64,000 bases of DNA from Bacteroidia bacterium (lineage in GTDB: Bacteria; Bacteroidota; Bacteroidia; Cytophagales; Cyclobacteriaceae). Location: contig JAUILA010000006.1 of assembly GCA_030432655.1 (NCBI GenBank), positions 1 to 64,000 on the forward strand, given 5' to 3'. Below are positions 17,193-25,873 of this stretch, in pieces. The position numbers and the translations under genes were made by a program. The number at the start of each line of letters is the position of its first letter. Positions within the stretch are counted from its first letter, which is position 1. The notes below the pieces were generated by a model, which saw nothing but the letters and a program-made list of their open reading frames with translations, was not told where the DNA came from and ran no database searches.

Positions 17193-17203
17193 CGCTAGAC
17201 AAA

Positions 17204-17230
17204 TCTGTCGTACAACGACAGAGGTTTTTT
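17204..17230 (+). terminator. Hairpin with T-run before the SMR gene
   Basis: TCTGTCG-TACAA-CGACAGA followed by GG and six T. It is either the terminator of the preceding oxidoreductase gene or, if the box at 17185 is active, a leader attenuator of the exporter. No guanidine riboswitch motif is visible. Confidence 0.65.
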
Positions 17231-17258
17231 GTTTTGATTAAATAGAAATTCGGGACCT

Positions 17259-17585
17259 ATGAGCTGGATACTTTTAGTAATTGCTGGCCTTTTTGAAGTT
17301 GCCTTCGCCGCCTGTTTAGGAAAGGCTAAAGAAGCCACGGGAATTGCATCGACTTACTGGTACGGAGGATTTTTACTATGCCTGGGAGTTAGCATGTATT
17401 TGCTTATTAAAGCCACGGAGGAATTGCCGATAGGAACAGCTTACGCTGTGTGGACAGGAATTGGCGCTGTTGGAACTGTGCTTATAGGAATTCTTGTATT
17501 TAAGGAGCCGGCAACATTCTGGAGATTATTTTTCATTACTACGTTGATCGCCTCCATAGTGGGTCTCAAGGTGGTTTCTCATTAA
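17259..17585 (+). CDS. Small multidrug resistance (SMR) family exporter, SugE/Gdx-like
   Basis: The 108-residue protein has four TM helices, the usual SMR length. TM1 carries the conserved Glu (LLVIAGLFEVAFAACLG) that binds cation and proton. The W-G/A signature appears as AYAVWTGIGAVGTVLIGILVFKEP. The TM1 pattern and the GIGAVGT segment are closer to the SugE/Gdx (guanidinium or quaternary ammonium) branch than to EmrE. These proteins act as dual-topology dimers, so a single gene suffices. It follows the hairpin leader at 17204 and is followed by an unrelated hydrolase. Confidence 0.9.
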   Translation: MSWILLVIAGLFEVAFAACLGKAKEATGIASTYWYGGFLLCLGVSMYLLIKATEELPIGTAYAVWTGIGAVGTVLIGILVFKEPATFWRLFFITTLIASIVGLKVVSH

Positions 17586-17672
17586 CAGAATTTCAGCTGC
17601 CATATTAGCCATTAATTTTTCCATCCGCCTGTAACAATTTCCTGGTCTTTGCATCCAAGGAATAAAAAGATC

Positions 17673-18521
17673 ATGAAAAAGCTTACTACACTTATGACAT
17701 TGTTGCTGGTTTTTACAGCAGCGCATTCTCAGGAACATACTTCCTTTGCCTCAGAAATACAAGGAGCCGGGAGCCCGGTACTGATGCTCCCTGGTTTCAC
17801 TTCGCCTGGAGAAGTCTGGGACGAGACAATAGCAAACATTTCCTCCGACTATGAGTATCACATCATTACCTACGCAGGCTTTGGGGATGTTCCACCCATT
17901 GAGATGCCATGGTACAGTACCATTAAGAACGAACTGCTCGAGTACATCAATCAGCGTGGCCTGAACGGTATTATCCTGATCGGTCATAGCATGGGAGGAA
18001 ACCTCGCCGTGGACCTGGCGGCGAGTTTACAGGATAAAATTTCCCGGGTAATACTGGTGGATGCGATACCCTGCATGCGCGAACTGATGATGCCCGGAAT
18101 AGCTGCTGAGCAAATCCAGTATGACAGTCCGTATAACGAACAGGTACTGGGAATGAATGACGAGGCATTCGAACAAATGGCAGGTATGATGTCGGAGAAT
18201 ATGACAATGCTTCCCGATAAAAAGGAATTGCTGAAAAACTGGATACTGAATTCTGACCGGGAAACCTATGTCTACGGATATACGGATCTGCTGAAGCTCG
18301 ACCTTCGCGAGTCCCTGAAAGCAATTACAGCACCAGTACTGATATTAGGGGCATCATTCCCGGACAGAGATGTGGTCATGAGTAATTTTTCGGATCAATA
18401 CGATAACTTGTCCGACAAGACTATTTTAATCGCACCGGAAAGCAAACATTTCGTCATGTTTGACGCTCCGGAATGGTTTTATGAAAACGTTAATGCGTTC
18501 TTAGCCGGTAATGAGCTCTGA
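17673..18521 (+). CDS. Exported alpha/beta hydrolase
   Basis: ATG 17673 gives a signal peptide (MKKLTTLMTLLLVFTAAHSQ). The 282-residue product has the alpha/beta-hydrolase fold: LMLPGFTSPGEVWD oxyanion region, nucleophile elbow GHSMGG, acid near LILGASFPD, and catalytic His in APESKHFVMFD. The stop overlaps the start of the sigma factor gene at 18511 by about 11 bases, so the three genes 17673-19594 are probably one transcript. Substrate unknown. Confidence 0.85.
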   Translation: MKKLTTLMTLLLVFTAAHSQEHTSFASEIQGAGSPVLMLPGFTSPGEVWDETIANISSDYEYHIITYAGFGDVPPIEMPWYSTIKNELLEYINQRGLNGIILIGHSMGGNLAVDLAASLQDKISRVILVDAIPCMRELMMPGIAAEQIQYDSPYNEQVLGMNDEAFEQMAGMMSENMTMLPDKKELLKNWILNSDRETYVYGYTDLLKLDLRESLKAITAPVLILGASFPDRDVVMSNFSDQYDNLSDKTILIAPESKHFVMFDAPEWFYENVNAFLAGNEL

Positions 18522-19008
18522 AAAAAGAAAGGTATTTGAATCTCTCTACCAGGAATTTTATTCCATGGTTTTCCAGGTAAGCCTGGGCTTTGTCAAAGGA
18601 GACAGGGCACTGGCAGATGACCTTTCCCAGGAAGTATTCATCAATACCTGGAATGCCCTGGAGAAATTCCAGGGCAGGTCATCCCACAAAACATGGATCT
18701 ACCGGATCACTGTCAATACCTGTCTTCAATTTCTCCGAAAATATCAGAAGCGAAACCCCCGGCGACTGGATGAATCCGGATTGGAAATGCCGTCACACAG
18801 TCAGAACGAAGCGTTAAAAGAGCAGAATGAAAGACTGTATCAGGCAATTGGCCGGCTGGAGGAACTGGACAGGCTGATTATTATGATGGTACTTGACGAA
18901 TTGAAGTACGAAGAAATTGCAAATGTCGTCGGTGTCACGGAGGCTACCCTGCGTGTGAAGATTCACAGAATAAAAGCAAGGCTTAAAAAACTAATGAATA
19001 ATGAATAA
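18511..19008 (+). CDS. ECF-type RNA polymerase sigma factor
   Basis: The 165-residue product has sigma-70 region 2 (about 10-75: FYSMVFQVSLGFVKGDRALADDLSQ, then EVFINTWNALEKF and the TWIYRITVNTCLQF motif) and region 4 (about 110-160: LDRLIIMMVLDELKYEEIANVVG, then VTEATLRVKIHRIKARLKK). Region 3 is absent, as in ECF factors. It overlaps the hydrolase upstream and the membrane protein downstream, which is its likely anti-sigma partner. Confidence 0.93.
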   Translation: MSSEKRKVFESLYQEFYSMVFQVSLGFVKGDRALADDLSQEVFINTWNALEKFQGRSSHKTWIYRITVNTCLQFLRKYQKRNPRRLDESGLEMPSHSQNEALKEQNERLYQAIGRLEELDRLIIMMVLDELKYEEIANVVGVTEATLRVKIHRIKARLKKLMNNE

Positions 19009-19594
19009 CACATTTGAAGATCTACAATCGGGCTGGAACAAGTCTCGGGAATCTGTTTCGTCAAGTAAGATCAAATTAGACGAACTGATCTCATCGGCCA
19101 AATCGAGGCAAAGGAGCAACCTGGTATTCCATTACGGAAATATGGGAGTTCTCCTGCTGACGGCTATAGCACTTATCGTGGTATGGCAGGTGTGGATGCC
19201 ATTTCAGGAAATTCTGAGCATTGCCGGAATCCTGACCATGACAGGCAGCCTGGTTCTCCGGATTTTCCTGGAATGGATCAGTGCCGTCAAATCAAAGAAA
19301 ATTAACCTTATAGACAACACGAGGGAAACCAACCAGGACCTGATCAGGTATTATCGCTTCAGGAAAACGATGCACGGCACAGTTACAATTGCCCTGGTGG
19401 TTATTTACCTTGCAGGTTTGCTGATGATTATGCCGGAATTGAGTCGTTACATTAAGATATGGCTGCTGGTACTGTTCAATTCAGCCTTTTTACTAAGCGG
19501 ACTTTTCATCATTTACAAGGTCCGGCAAAGTATTAAAAAGGAAATGGAGAACCTGCGGTTTTTCATGTCTATTGATGAGCAGCTGAATGAGTAG
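19001..19594 (+). CDS. Membrane protein, putative anti-sigma partner
   Basis: The 197-residue product overlaps the sigma gene by 8 bases. A soluble N-terminal segment (about 1-45, charged helix) precedes TMs near 47-65, 70-90, 125-145 and 150-170, with a short charged tail. No conserved zinc motif is seen. Position and layout match the small membrane proteins that hold ECF factors in Bacteroidota. The role is inferred from context. Confidence 0.6.
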   Translation: MNNTFEDLQSGWNKSRESVSSSKIKLDELISSAKSRQRSNLVFHYGNMGVLLLTAIALIVVWQVWMPFQEILSIAGILTMTGSLVLRIFLEWISAVKSKKINLIDNTRETNQDLIRYYRFRKTMHGTVTIALVVIYLAGLLMIMPELSRYIKIWLLVLFNSAFLLSGLFIIYKVRQSIKKEMENLRFFMSIDEQLNE

Positions 19595-19686
19595 CTAGTT
19601 CAGCAGAGATTATTCGACTCAATAATATCTCTTTTAATACCGAAATTTATATCGGTTTTTCATGACCACTTCACATTTTTGCCGAT

Positions 19687-20856
19687 ATGCCATTCTCCTT
19701 CAACTTATACAGTTCGACATTATTGGTATTCTCCTTTCATATCCTTGCCATAGGTTTGCTGGAGCTGAGAACAGGGATCAGGGAGAGAACGGGGTCCGCG
19801 TACTGGCTGAGCCTTATGCTTTTTTTGCTGGTACTCTATATTTCCCCGTTCATGCTCGGGTACGCAGGATGGTACGGGGAAGATGGCTACAGGGAAGCAC
19901 TTTTTTACCTGCCGCTGCAGCAGTTGTTCTTCATCGGTCCTGTGTTTATGTTTTACCTCAAAAACCTGCTGGATCCAGGGTATTCATTTAAGAAATATGA
20001 TTGGGGGCATTTTGTGCCCGGAATTATTTACCTGCTGTACAGCCTGGTCCTGTTTATTTATGACATGATCCAGGGCGTCTACTTTTATATGGATGGAAGG
20101 GACAAGGATTTTGACTCGTGGTACCAGGTTGCCGGCTTCATCTCCATGATCATTTATTTTCTGCTTTCCTGGAAAATCTATCAGCAATACCGTAAAAGGA
20201 TTTTTGAAAATCTGAGCTATGCCGAAGAAGTGGCCTATTCGTGGGTCAGGACGTTCCTGTTTGTCTTCCTGATTGTCCTAATTCTCCGTGCACTCTTTTT
20301 TATCATCAATCCTGAATGGGATAATTTCGGCAGAAAGTTCTGGTACTACCTTTGTATTTCTGTCGTGGGCTATTACCTGGCCATCCTGGGGTACCGGCAA
20401 AGCCTGTTGCAAAATACTTCCTGGATCCGGACAGATAACTTTTCCATGCCATCAGAGGAGGTTTCGGAGAATATGCCGGAAGAGGAGAATAATGAAGAGT
20501 ATGTAAAGTTATTGGTAAAAATAGATCAGGCCATGCATGACCGGCAACTGTTCAAAAACCCGACACTGACGCTTAACGACCTTGCGGAACACCTGGACAC
20601 AACCACCAAGAACATTTCACGCGCGATCAATACGGAAACCGGTTTAAATTTTAACGACTACATTAACCGGTTCCGGGTCAACGCATTTATTGAAAAAATC
20701 AGGGCCGAATCGCATCCGCAGCATACCCTGCTGGGGATCGCCATGGCATGCGGATTTAACTCGAAATCCACCTTTAACCGCGCCTTCAAAAAGCATCAGG
20801 GGGTGAGTCCGAATGAATATGTCAGAAAGCATCTGAAAAGAGGGTTCAAATCATGA
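19687..20856 (+). CDS. AraC-family regulator with multi-TM N-terminus
   Basis: The 389-residue product has about seven hydrophobic segments in residues 5-245 and an AraC-type double HTH in residues about 280-385 (LTLNDLAEHLDTTTKNISRAI and GFNSKSTFNRAFKKHQGVSPNEY). It is a one-component membrane-embedded regulator, a class frequent in Bacteroidota. It lies directly upstream of a serine hydrolase gene in the same direction and may regulate it. Confidence 0.9.
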   Translation: MPFSFNLYSSTLLVFSFHILAIGLLELRTGIRERTGSAYWLSLMLFLLVLYISPFMLGYAGWYGEDGYREALFYLPLQQLFFIGPVFMFYLKNLLDPGYSFKKYDWGHFVPGIIYLLYSLVLFIYDMIQGVYFYMDGRDKDFDSWYQVAGFISMIIYFLLSWKIYQQYRKRIFENLSYAEEVAYSWVRTFLFVFLIVLILRALFFIINPEWDNFGRKFWYYLCISVVGYYLAILGYRQSLLQNTSWIRTDNFSMPSEEVSENMPEEENNEEYVKLLVKIDQAMHDRQLFKNPTLTLNDLAEHLDTTTKNISRAINTETGLNFNDYINRFRVNAFIEKIRAESHPQHTLLGIAMACGFNSKSTFNRAFKKHQGVSPNEYVRKHLKRGFKS

Positions 20857-20922
20857 TTTGAAGCGCAGGTATTGCCGGGTAGTGGAATATTTGCGTAGAT
20901 ACACAGAAATGAAACCGTCAAA

Positions 20923-22542
20923 ATGAATAGATTAATCTTAATCCTGCTGCTGATTTTCCCTGCAACCTGTAGCTTTTCCCAGGTCCTGAGTGATTCCATC
21001 AAATCAGAAATAGACAAGCTTGTCACCCGCGATGTGCCGGAAGATGCCCCGGGGGTGGCCTTTGGAATGGTGCAAAATGGCAAAACGGTTTACGTTCAAT
21101 ATGCTGGGTATGCCGATCTGGACGATTCGTTGAAAATCGGACCGACAACACGTTTTAACATTGCTTCCAACGGCAAGCAGTTTACGGCTTTGGCTGTTTT
21201 ACTGCTTATACAGGATGGGAAACTTAGTCTTGATGATGATATCCGGACATATTTTCCCGAACTACTCCCAGGCATTAAGGAGCCGATTCAAATCAGGCAT
21301 CTGCTCACGCATACCAGCGGAATCCGTGATTTTTATGACCTGCTGAGTCTGCAAAATGTAACGTGGTGGAAACAGACAATGGATAATCAGGACGTTTTGG
21401 AAATACTTGAAAAACAACATGACCTGAATTTTCCTCCGGGGTCAGCCTACCTGTATTCCAATTCCAATTACGTATTGCTGGCGGAGATTATCAGCCAGGT
21501 AAGTGGACAGGCTTTTGCTGAATTTACCAGCCAGATGTTCCGGAGAATGGGGATGAATGATACCCGGTTTGAGCCGGACAATACGAATATTGAGGGGCCG
21601 ATCGCCCGGCCGTATTTCAATTTCAATACATGGACGGGTTACGATTGGGTATGGAATGTAGTTGGTGATGGCAACCTGTTTACCACCCTCCGTGACCTGC
21701 TTCATTTTGAAGAAATTATCCAGGCCGGAAATTCTGATTTTCCTGGTGAATCAGTGATTTATCGATCGCAGAAATTGATCATGAAGGATATTCAATACGG
21801 GTACGGCCTGGAATTTTCGGAATATTCAGGACGATCCATGGTTTTTCATCATGGGGCCACCGGTGCCTGGAAGGCGACGTTCATGAGGTTTCCTGACATT
21901 TCACTCATTACGTTAAGCAACAGCGGCAAGACGATTGTGACCGATCAGAACCAGCAAATAGCAGACCTGGTGCTGCGACGTGATGCTGGGTCAAAGGACA
22001 AATACCTGATTGCCCCTGAACAGGAAGGGCCCTATATCGACTCCCTCCGGCTCCCGGGGGTATACCAGGATGCGGGCGGCACCACATTTCAGTTTGTTCA
22101 GAAACCGGATGGTTTGTATTTGGTGAGGCTCGGCAGAAATGACGTGAAGCTCGAACGTGAAAATAATAACGTATTTCATCAGCTGTATGATCCGGATTTC
22201 AAACAGGAATTTCTCGTTTCGGAGAATGGACAACTCACGGTGACTGCCTATTACCCTACCCATCCGCCCTATACACTTACCCGGATTGACAGCGATCTGA
22301 GTGCATTTAATCCTGAATCGATTGAAGGCGACTACTATAATAACGAAACGGATATAAACATATCAGTAAGTTTATTGGAGAATGAAACGTATGAAATCAG
22401 TCTGGGCGACCGTAAGACAACTGGCTTACTGATTACAAGAAATAAAATGCTGGTGGATTACTATACATTTAATTTTACTGACGACTCCATTTTATTGGAC
22501 GGAGAGCGGATAAAGCAAGTTCAGTTTGACAAATCAAATTAA
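20923..22542 (+). CDS. Exported beta-lactamase-family serine hydrolase
   Basis: The 539-residue product has a signal peptide (LLLIFPATCSFSQ). The class C/penicillin-binding fold is visible from the SxxK motif (Ser 82-Lys 85, in IASNGKQFTALAV), the YxN box in the YLYSNSNYVL segment, and a late HxG motif (FHHGATGAWK). The C-terminal 150 residues form a beta-barrel-like lipocalin-type extension seen in many such esterases. Likely a periplasmic esterase, peptidase or amidase, not necessarily a drug-resistance enzyme. Confidence 0.9.
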   Translation: MNRLILILLLIFPATCSFSQVLSDSIKSEIDKLVTRDVPEDAPGVAFGMVQNGKTVYVQYAGYADLDDSLKIGPTTRFNIASNGKQFTALAVLLLIQDGKLSLDDDIRTYFPELLPGIKEPIQIRHLLTHTSGIRDFYDLLSLQNVTWWKQTMDNQDVLEILEKQHDLNFPPGSAYLYSNSNYVLLAEIISQVSGQAFAEFTSQMFRRMGMNDTRFEPDNTNIEGPIARPYFNFNTWTGYDWVWNVVGDGNLFTTLRDLLHFEEIIQAGNSDFPGESVIYRSQKLIMKDIQYGYGLEFSEYSGRSMVFHHGATGAWKATFMRFPDISLITLSNSGKTIVTDQNQQIADLVLRRDAGSKDKYLIAPEQEGPYIDSLRLPGVYQDAGGTTFQFVQKPDGLYLVRLGRNDVKLERENNNVFHQLYDPDFKQEFLVSENGQLTVTAYYPTHPPYTLTRIDSDLSAFNPESIEGDYYNNETDINISVSLLENETYEISLGDRKTTGLLITRNKMLVDYYTFNFTDDSILLDGERIKQVQFDKSN

Positions 22543-22624
22543 TTGCTATATTAATATATTAAACCAGGAATGGGTTAAAAGATATTCGTATTTCTGTCGT
22601 TAAACAGATAAACCAATTGTTACT

Positions 22625-23275
22625 TTGAGAAAGCATTTATTTCTTCTGCTATTTATAATTTTGTGTGCTTGCGATGATGCAACAACTGATGAAGCAATTT
22701 TAACAGCTGACAAGTCAGAATATGTAAAACTCGCCATCGGATCAAATACGGATAATACGATTAACAAATGGGACTTCAATTTTTCTGTCTTTCTTGACGA
22801 TTCGATTAAATCGCAAGGAAGATTTCTCTACCAGGAAACGATTAATGAAATTAATAGTCTTAGTGATGACTTTCAGATTCAATCTGTTGATAACGTCAAC
22901 CAGGCGCATTTAAAAATCTATTGGACAGACAGGTATCGTTTTCAAATTGCATATCCGGAAGCGAAAAATTTTCTGAATGAAAATCATTACTATACGGATA
23001 TCATCGCAAACGGCAATCGCATTTTAGGGGCAGCAATTTTCATTGATACGGCGCGTATTGTAACTAATTCACGCAGAAGCCGGATATTCAAACGGGAATT
23101 TTTAAAGGTTCTAGGCCTTGTGAACCAGGTTGAACAATATCCAACGGAGTCAGTCTTTGGCAATTTTTCCTATTATTCTGATTTAGACTATAAGCTCATT
23201 TACTATCATCTGAATTCCGCTATTAAACCCGGTATGACCCGATCGGAAGTGAGAAATGTGCTAAAGGATCTCTGA
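22625..23275 (+). CDS. DUF2927-like lipoprotein
   Basis: The start is TTG 22625, giving a lipoprotein signal (LFIILCAC). The 216-residue product ends with FKREFLKVLGLVNQ, then ESVFGNFSYYSDLDYKLIYY and IKPGMTRSEV. This pattern (E..K.LGL.N.....S.F....DLDY.L....N..I.PGM) matches DUF2927, a metallopeptidase-like family of unknown function. The HExxH box is degenerate here (KREFLKVLG), so catalysis is doubtful. Confidence 0.6.
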   Translation: MRKHLFLLLFIILCACDDATTDEAILTADKSEYVKLAIGSNTDNTINKWDFNFSVFLDDSIKSQGRFLYQETINEINSLSDDFQIQSVDNVNQAHLKIYWTDRYRFQIAYPEAKNFLNENHYYTDIIANGNRILGAAIFIDTARIVTNSRRSRIFKREFLKVLGLVNQVEQYPTESVFGNFSYYSDLDYKLIYYHLNSAIKPGMTRSEVRNVLKDL

Positions 23276-23336
23276 TATGTTTATCTGCGAAAACTAATTT
23301 CAACTCGTAAGAAGATCTTATATAAGGATAAACTAT

Positions 23337-23831
23337 TCACCAGCCAAAGCTCCCCTCTACCCCTTTGAAAGGTCCGGCGAGATCCTTTGTAATCCAGCCG
23401 CCGTAAAAATTTCCCGGCTGGGGCTGTACCACTTCACCGTTCACCAGGCACCGTTCCATCAGGTGGGCATAGAAAGCGACATAGCCTTTGATCGGACTGA
23501 ATTTCCCCCTCGGATCTTCATAATACCAGGCGGCATTTTCAGCCCGCCTGTCCTTTACCTCAACATGATAATAGGAACCTCTGCCTTTCCATTCACAATA
23601 GGTCGTGCGGTCAGAAGACTTCATAAATTCCATCGCTATATCCTCCGGTGGCAGGTAGTACGTGGGTGGATGGCTCGTTTCCAGGACCCGGTAAGCGTTT
23701 CTGGTATAGGCAATCTTTTCTCCCCCGAAATAAACCTCAATGGTCTTGTTCACGGGTTCCAGCGCCGGCGGTCGCGGATAATCCCACACGGATTCCTGTC
23801 CGGCTCCAGGTTTTTCAGGCTTTGGTCTCAT
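23337..23831 (-). CDS. DUF427 domain protein
   Basis: The 164-residue product is one DUF427 domain: IEVYFGGEKIAYTRNAYRVL, HPPTYYLPPEDI, TYCEWKGRGSYYHVEV, AWYYEDPRGKFSPIKGYVAF. The family is small, soluble, beta-rich and of unknown function. It is divergent from the deaminase at 23871 with a 39-base gap, so both promoters must overlap. Confidence 0.9.
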   Translation of the reverse strand: MRPKPEKPGAGQESVWDYPRPPALEPVNKTIEVYFGGEKIAYTRNAYRVLETSHPPTYYLPPEDIAMEFMKSSDRTTYCEWKGRGSYYHVEVKDRRAENAAWYYEDPRGKFSPIKGYVAFYAHLMERCLVNGEVVQPQPGNFYGGWITKDLAGPFKGVEGSFGW

Positions 23832-23870
23832 ATCCCTGTAACAAGATTCCGTTTTAACGGTTCAATAAGT

Positions 23871-24308
23871 ATGAATGAACCTGATGACAGTTTCTGGATG
23901 CGAATGGCCATCGATCTGGCCATAGAAGGCCGTACTGCCTACGGTGCGGTCCTGATTGATGGTGAAGGCGGACAAATTGGTGGGTTCAATACCACCCCAT
24001 TGCACGGTCCGACCGCTCACGCCGAAATGAATATAATCAGGAGAATGACGGAGCTTGATTACGACGAGGCATCAGAACTTGTTCTATATACCACGGTCGA
24101 ACCATGCCCCATGTGTATGAGTGCGGTGGTTTGGGCAGGTATCGGAAAAATCGTTTTTGGCGCCTCCATCACTGAAGCCTCCCGGTACGTTCCGCAAATC
24201 CGGATCAATGCACAGGATGTCGCGGCTGCCTCCTGGCTTCACATCGAAATCCTGGGTGGTGTTGAAAAGGCCCGATGCCTTGAGCTCCTTGAAAATAGTA
24301 TCGGTTAA
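23871..24308 (+). CDS. Nucleoside/guanine deaminase family (CDA fold)
   Basis: ATG 23871 is chosen because the family begins about 10 residues before the first helix; the frame is open further upstream but that region is antisense to DUF427. The 145-residue product has the zinc motifs HAE (50-52) and PCPMC (78-82), with Glu 52 as the proton shuttle. It belongs to the guanine deaminase/TadA-like group. The exact base substrate cannot be fixed, though guanine deaminase is plausible. Confidence 0.85.
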   Translation: MNEPDDSFWMRMAIDLAIEGRTAYGAVLIDGEGGQIGGFNTTPLHGPTAHAEMNIIRRMTELDYDEASELVLYTTVEPCPMCMSAVVWAGIGKIVFGASITEASRYVPQIRINAQDVAAASWLHIEILGGVEKARCLELLENSIG

Positions 24309-24521
24309 AAAACGAAGCTTAAGATTTACAGGCACCTTGGATATCAGGGAAGCATTCAGCAAATGAGTGTGATTTATTCTGGTTCATTAAATGTCTCCTT
24401 CACAGGAAACAAATAATGTCAGGCCGATTATTACAGGAATTGCTTTTTTTGACATCATAGTTCACGGACTTTGTGATTTAAAAATGTCCAGGTCTTCATT
24501 TGATTTCATAACTTTAATATC
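24309..24521. other. Intergenic region, no gene seen
   Basis: 213 bases without a protein-like frame. An AT-rich stretch before ATG 24522 presumably holds the esterase promoter. Confidence 0.4.
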
Positions 24522-25559
24522 ATGCGGAAATATATTCTGATCATTCTCCTGATAGCCACTCTCACGAATCTTCAGGCCCAGGCTATTTCAGGGAGCGTTC
24601 TCATTGATTCACTTTATTCTGAAAACCTGGAGAATGATTTTGGAGAATCACCCAAACGTGCAGTGTCTGTTTACCTGCCCCCTGGCTATGAAGAATCGGA
24701 CCAGCGCTACCCGGTCATCTATTTTCTCCATGGTTTCTTTGGGAACCACGTGATTTTTCCGCCTTTGAAGGATGCACTGGATTTTGCCATTCAAACGAAG
24801 CGCATCCGTCCGTTCATCTTTGTTGTTTCTGATCAGCGGACTACCTACGATGGCAGCTTTTACAGCAATTCCGGGGTATTTGGAAACTGGGAGGATTTTA
24901 CCGCATTCGACCTGGTTGAATACATGGATACTAACTACCGCACCCTGACCAGCAAGGACAGCCGGGGTATCACCGGGCACAGCATGGGCGGGTACGGGGC
25001 CCTTAAAATTGCCATGCACCATCCGGATATTTTCAGCAGTGTCTATGCACTGAGCCCTGGTGCGCTTACGATCGTCCGGGAATACGGACCAAACAGTGAT
25101 ACCTTCCGGCAGCTTTCGGAGATCTCAACGGTCGAACAATTGAATGAAAGCTACTTTCCGAAGGTAATGGTGGCGTTTGCCAAATCATGGTCGCCGAATC
25201 CTGATAAGCCTCCATTCTACTGTGACATGCCATTCACCTACGAAAATGATCAGCTGGTGATCCACCAGGAGGTGCTGGAGAAGTGGCATACCAATATGCC
25301 GGTACACATGATTGAGGATAACCTGGATAATTTACAGAAACTGACGGCGATTAAGCTGGATTGGGGGCGTAATGCGGGCGAGCGTTTTACCCAGCAATGT
25401 GATATGTTCAGTCAGCGGCTGGAGAATGCTGGGATCGATCACTTTGCCGAAGAATACATTGGTACACATACGAGTGGTATTTATCAGCGCGACGGAAGGA
25501 TCCCGATGAGTATGCTGCCTTTCTTTGATTTTTACCTGGAATTTGAAGACCCGTACTGA
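24522..25559 (+). CDS. Exported esterase of the esterase D/Fes type
   Basis: The 345-residue product has a signal peptide (LLIATLTNLQAQA) and the alpha/beta-hydrolase esterase layout: VYLPPGYEESDQRYPVIYFL, then HGFFGN, nucleophile GHSMGGYGA at Ser 154, and a late His in EEYIGTHTSGI. It belongs with the secreted esterases related to S-formylglutathione hydrolase and enterochelin or feruloyl esterases. Convergent with the AtuA-like operon. Confidence 0.85.
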   Translation: MRKYILIILLIATLTNLQAQAISGSVLIDSLYSENLENDFGESPKRAVSVYLPPGYEESDQRYPVIYFLHGFFGNHVIFPPLKDALDFAIQTKRIRPFIFVVSDQRTTYDGSFYSNSGVFGNWEDFTAFDLVEYMDTNYRTLTSKDSRGITGHSMGGYGALKIAMHHPDIFSSVYALSPGALTIVREYGPNSDTFRQLSEISTVEQLNESYFPKVMVAFAKSWSPNPDKPPFYCDMPFTYENDQLVIHQEVLEKWHTNMPVHMIEDNLDNLQKLTAIKLDWGRNAGERFTQQCDMFSQRLENAGIDHFAEEYIGTHTSGIYQRDGRIPMSMLPFFDFYLEFEDPY

Positions 25560-25571
25560 GCTCAGACTAAA

Positions 25572-25871
25572 TCATACCTCCATTTCCAGCATTATGGATG
25601 ACAACGTTTTCCCATGAATATCCAGGGATAAGGATCGGGTTACGCCTCCTGCAAGGGCATCGTGCAGGACAAAGTTCAGCGCTCCAAGCTGCGGTAATTC
25701 ATAACGGATGACTTTGCCCCGGACCACCTCTCTGAAGTGATCCTTAACGCGTTCAGCAGTTACCTCTTTTTCCAAAAGCGGGTAATCCTCCTGCCGGTAG
25801 GCAATTACCGAAATGTTGGAGATGTTTCCTTTATCTCCTGTTCTTGAATGGGCAATTTCGTGCAGTTTCAT
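25572..25871 (-). CDS. AtuA-related small protein (AtuA C-terminal domain)
   Basis: The 99-residue product matches the C-terminal part of acyclic terpene utilisation protein AtuA: AHSRTGDKGNISNISVIAY, and the HDALAGGVTRSL box. In pseudomonads this is fused to the N-terminal domain; here it is a separate gene, 2 bases after the AtuA-like gene. Probably a subunit of the same complex. Confidence 0.85.
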   Translation of the reverse strand: MKLHEIAHSRTGDKGNISNISVIAYRQEDYPLLEKEVTAERVKDHFREVVRGKVIRYELPQLGALNFVLHDALAGGVTRSLSLDIHGKTLSSIMLEMEV

Positions 25872-25873
25872 AA

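Noticed and set aside
17204-17230. Guanidine riboswitch before the SMR gene
   Set aside because: The loop is TACAA, with no ACGR loops or class I or III motifs; it reads as a plain hairpin with a T-run.
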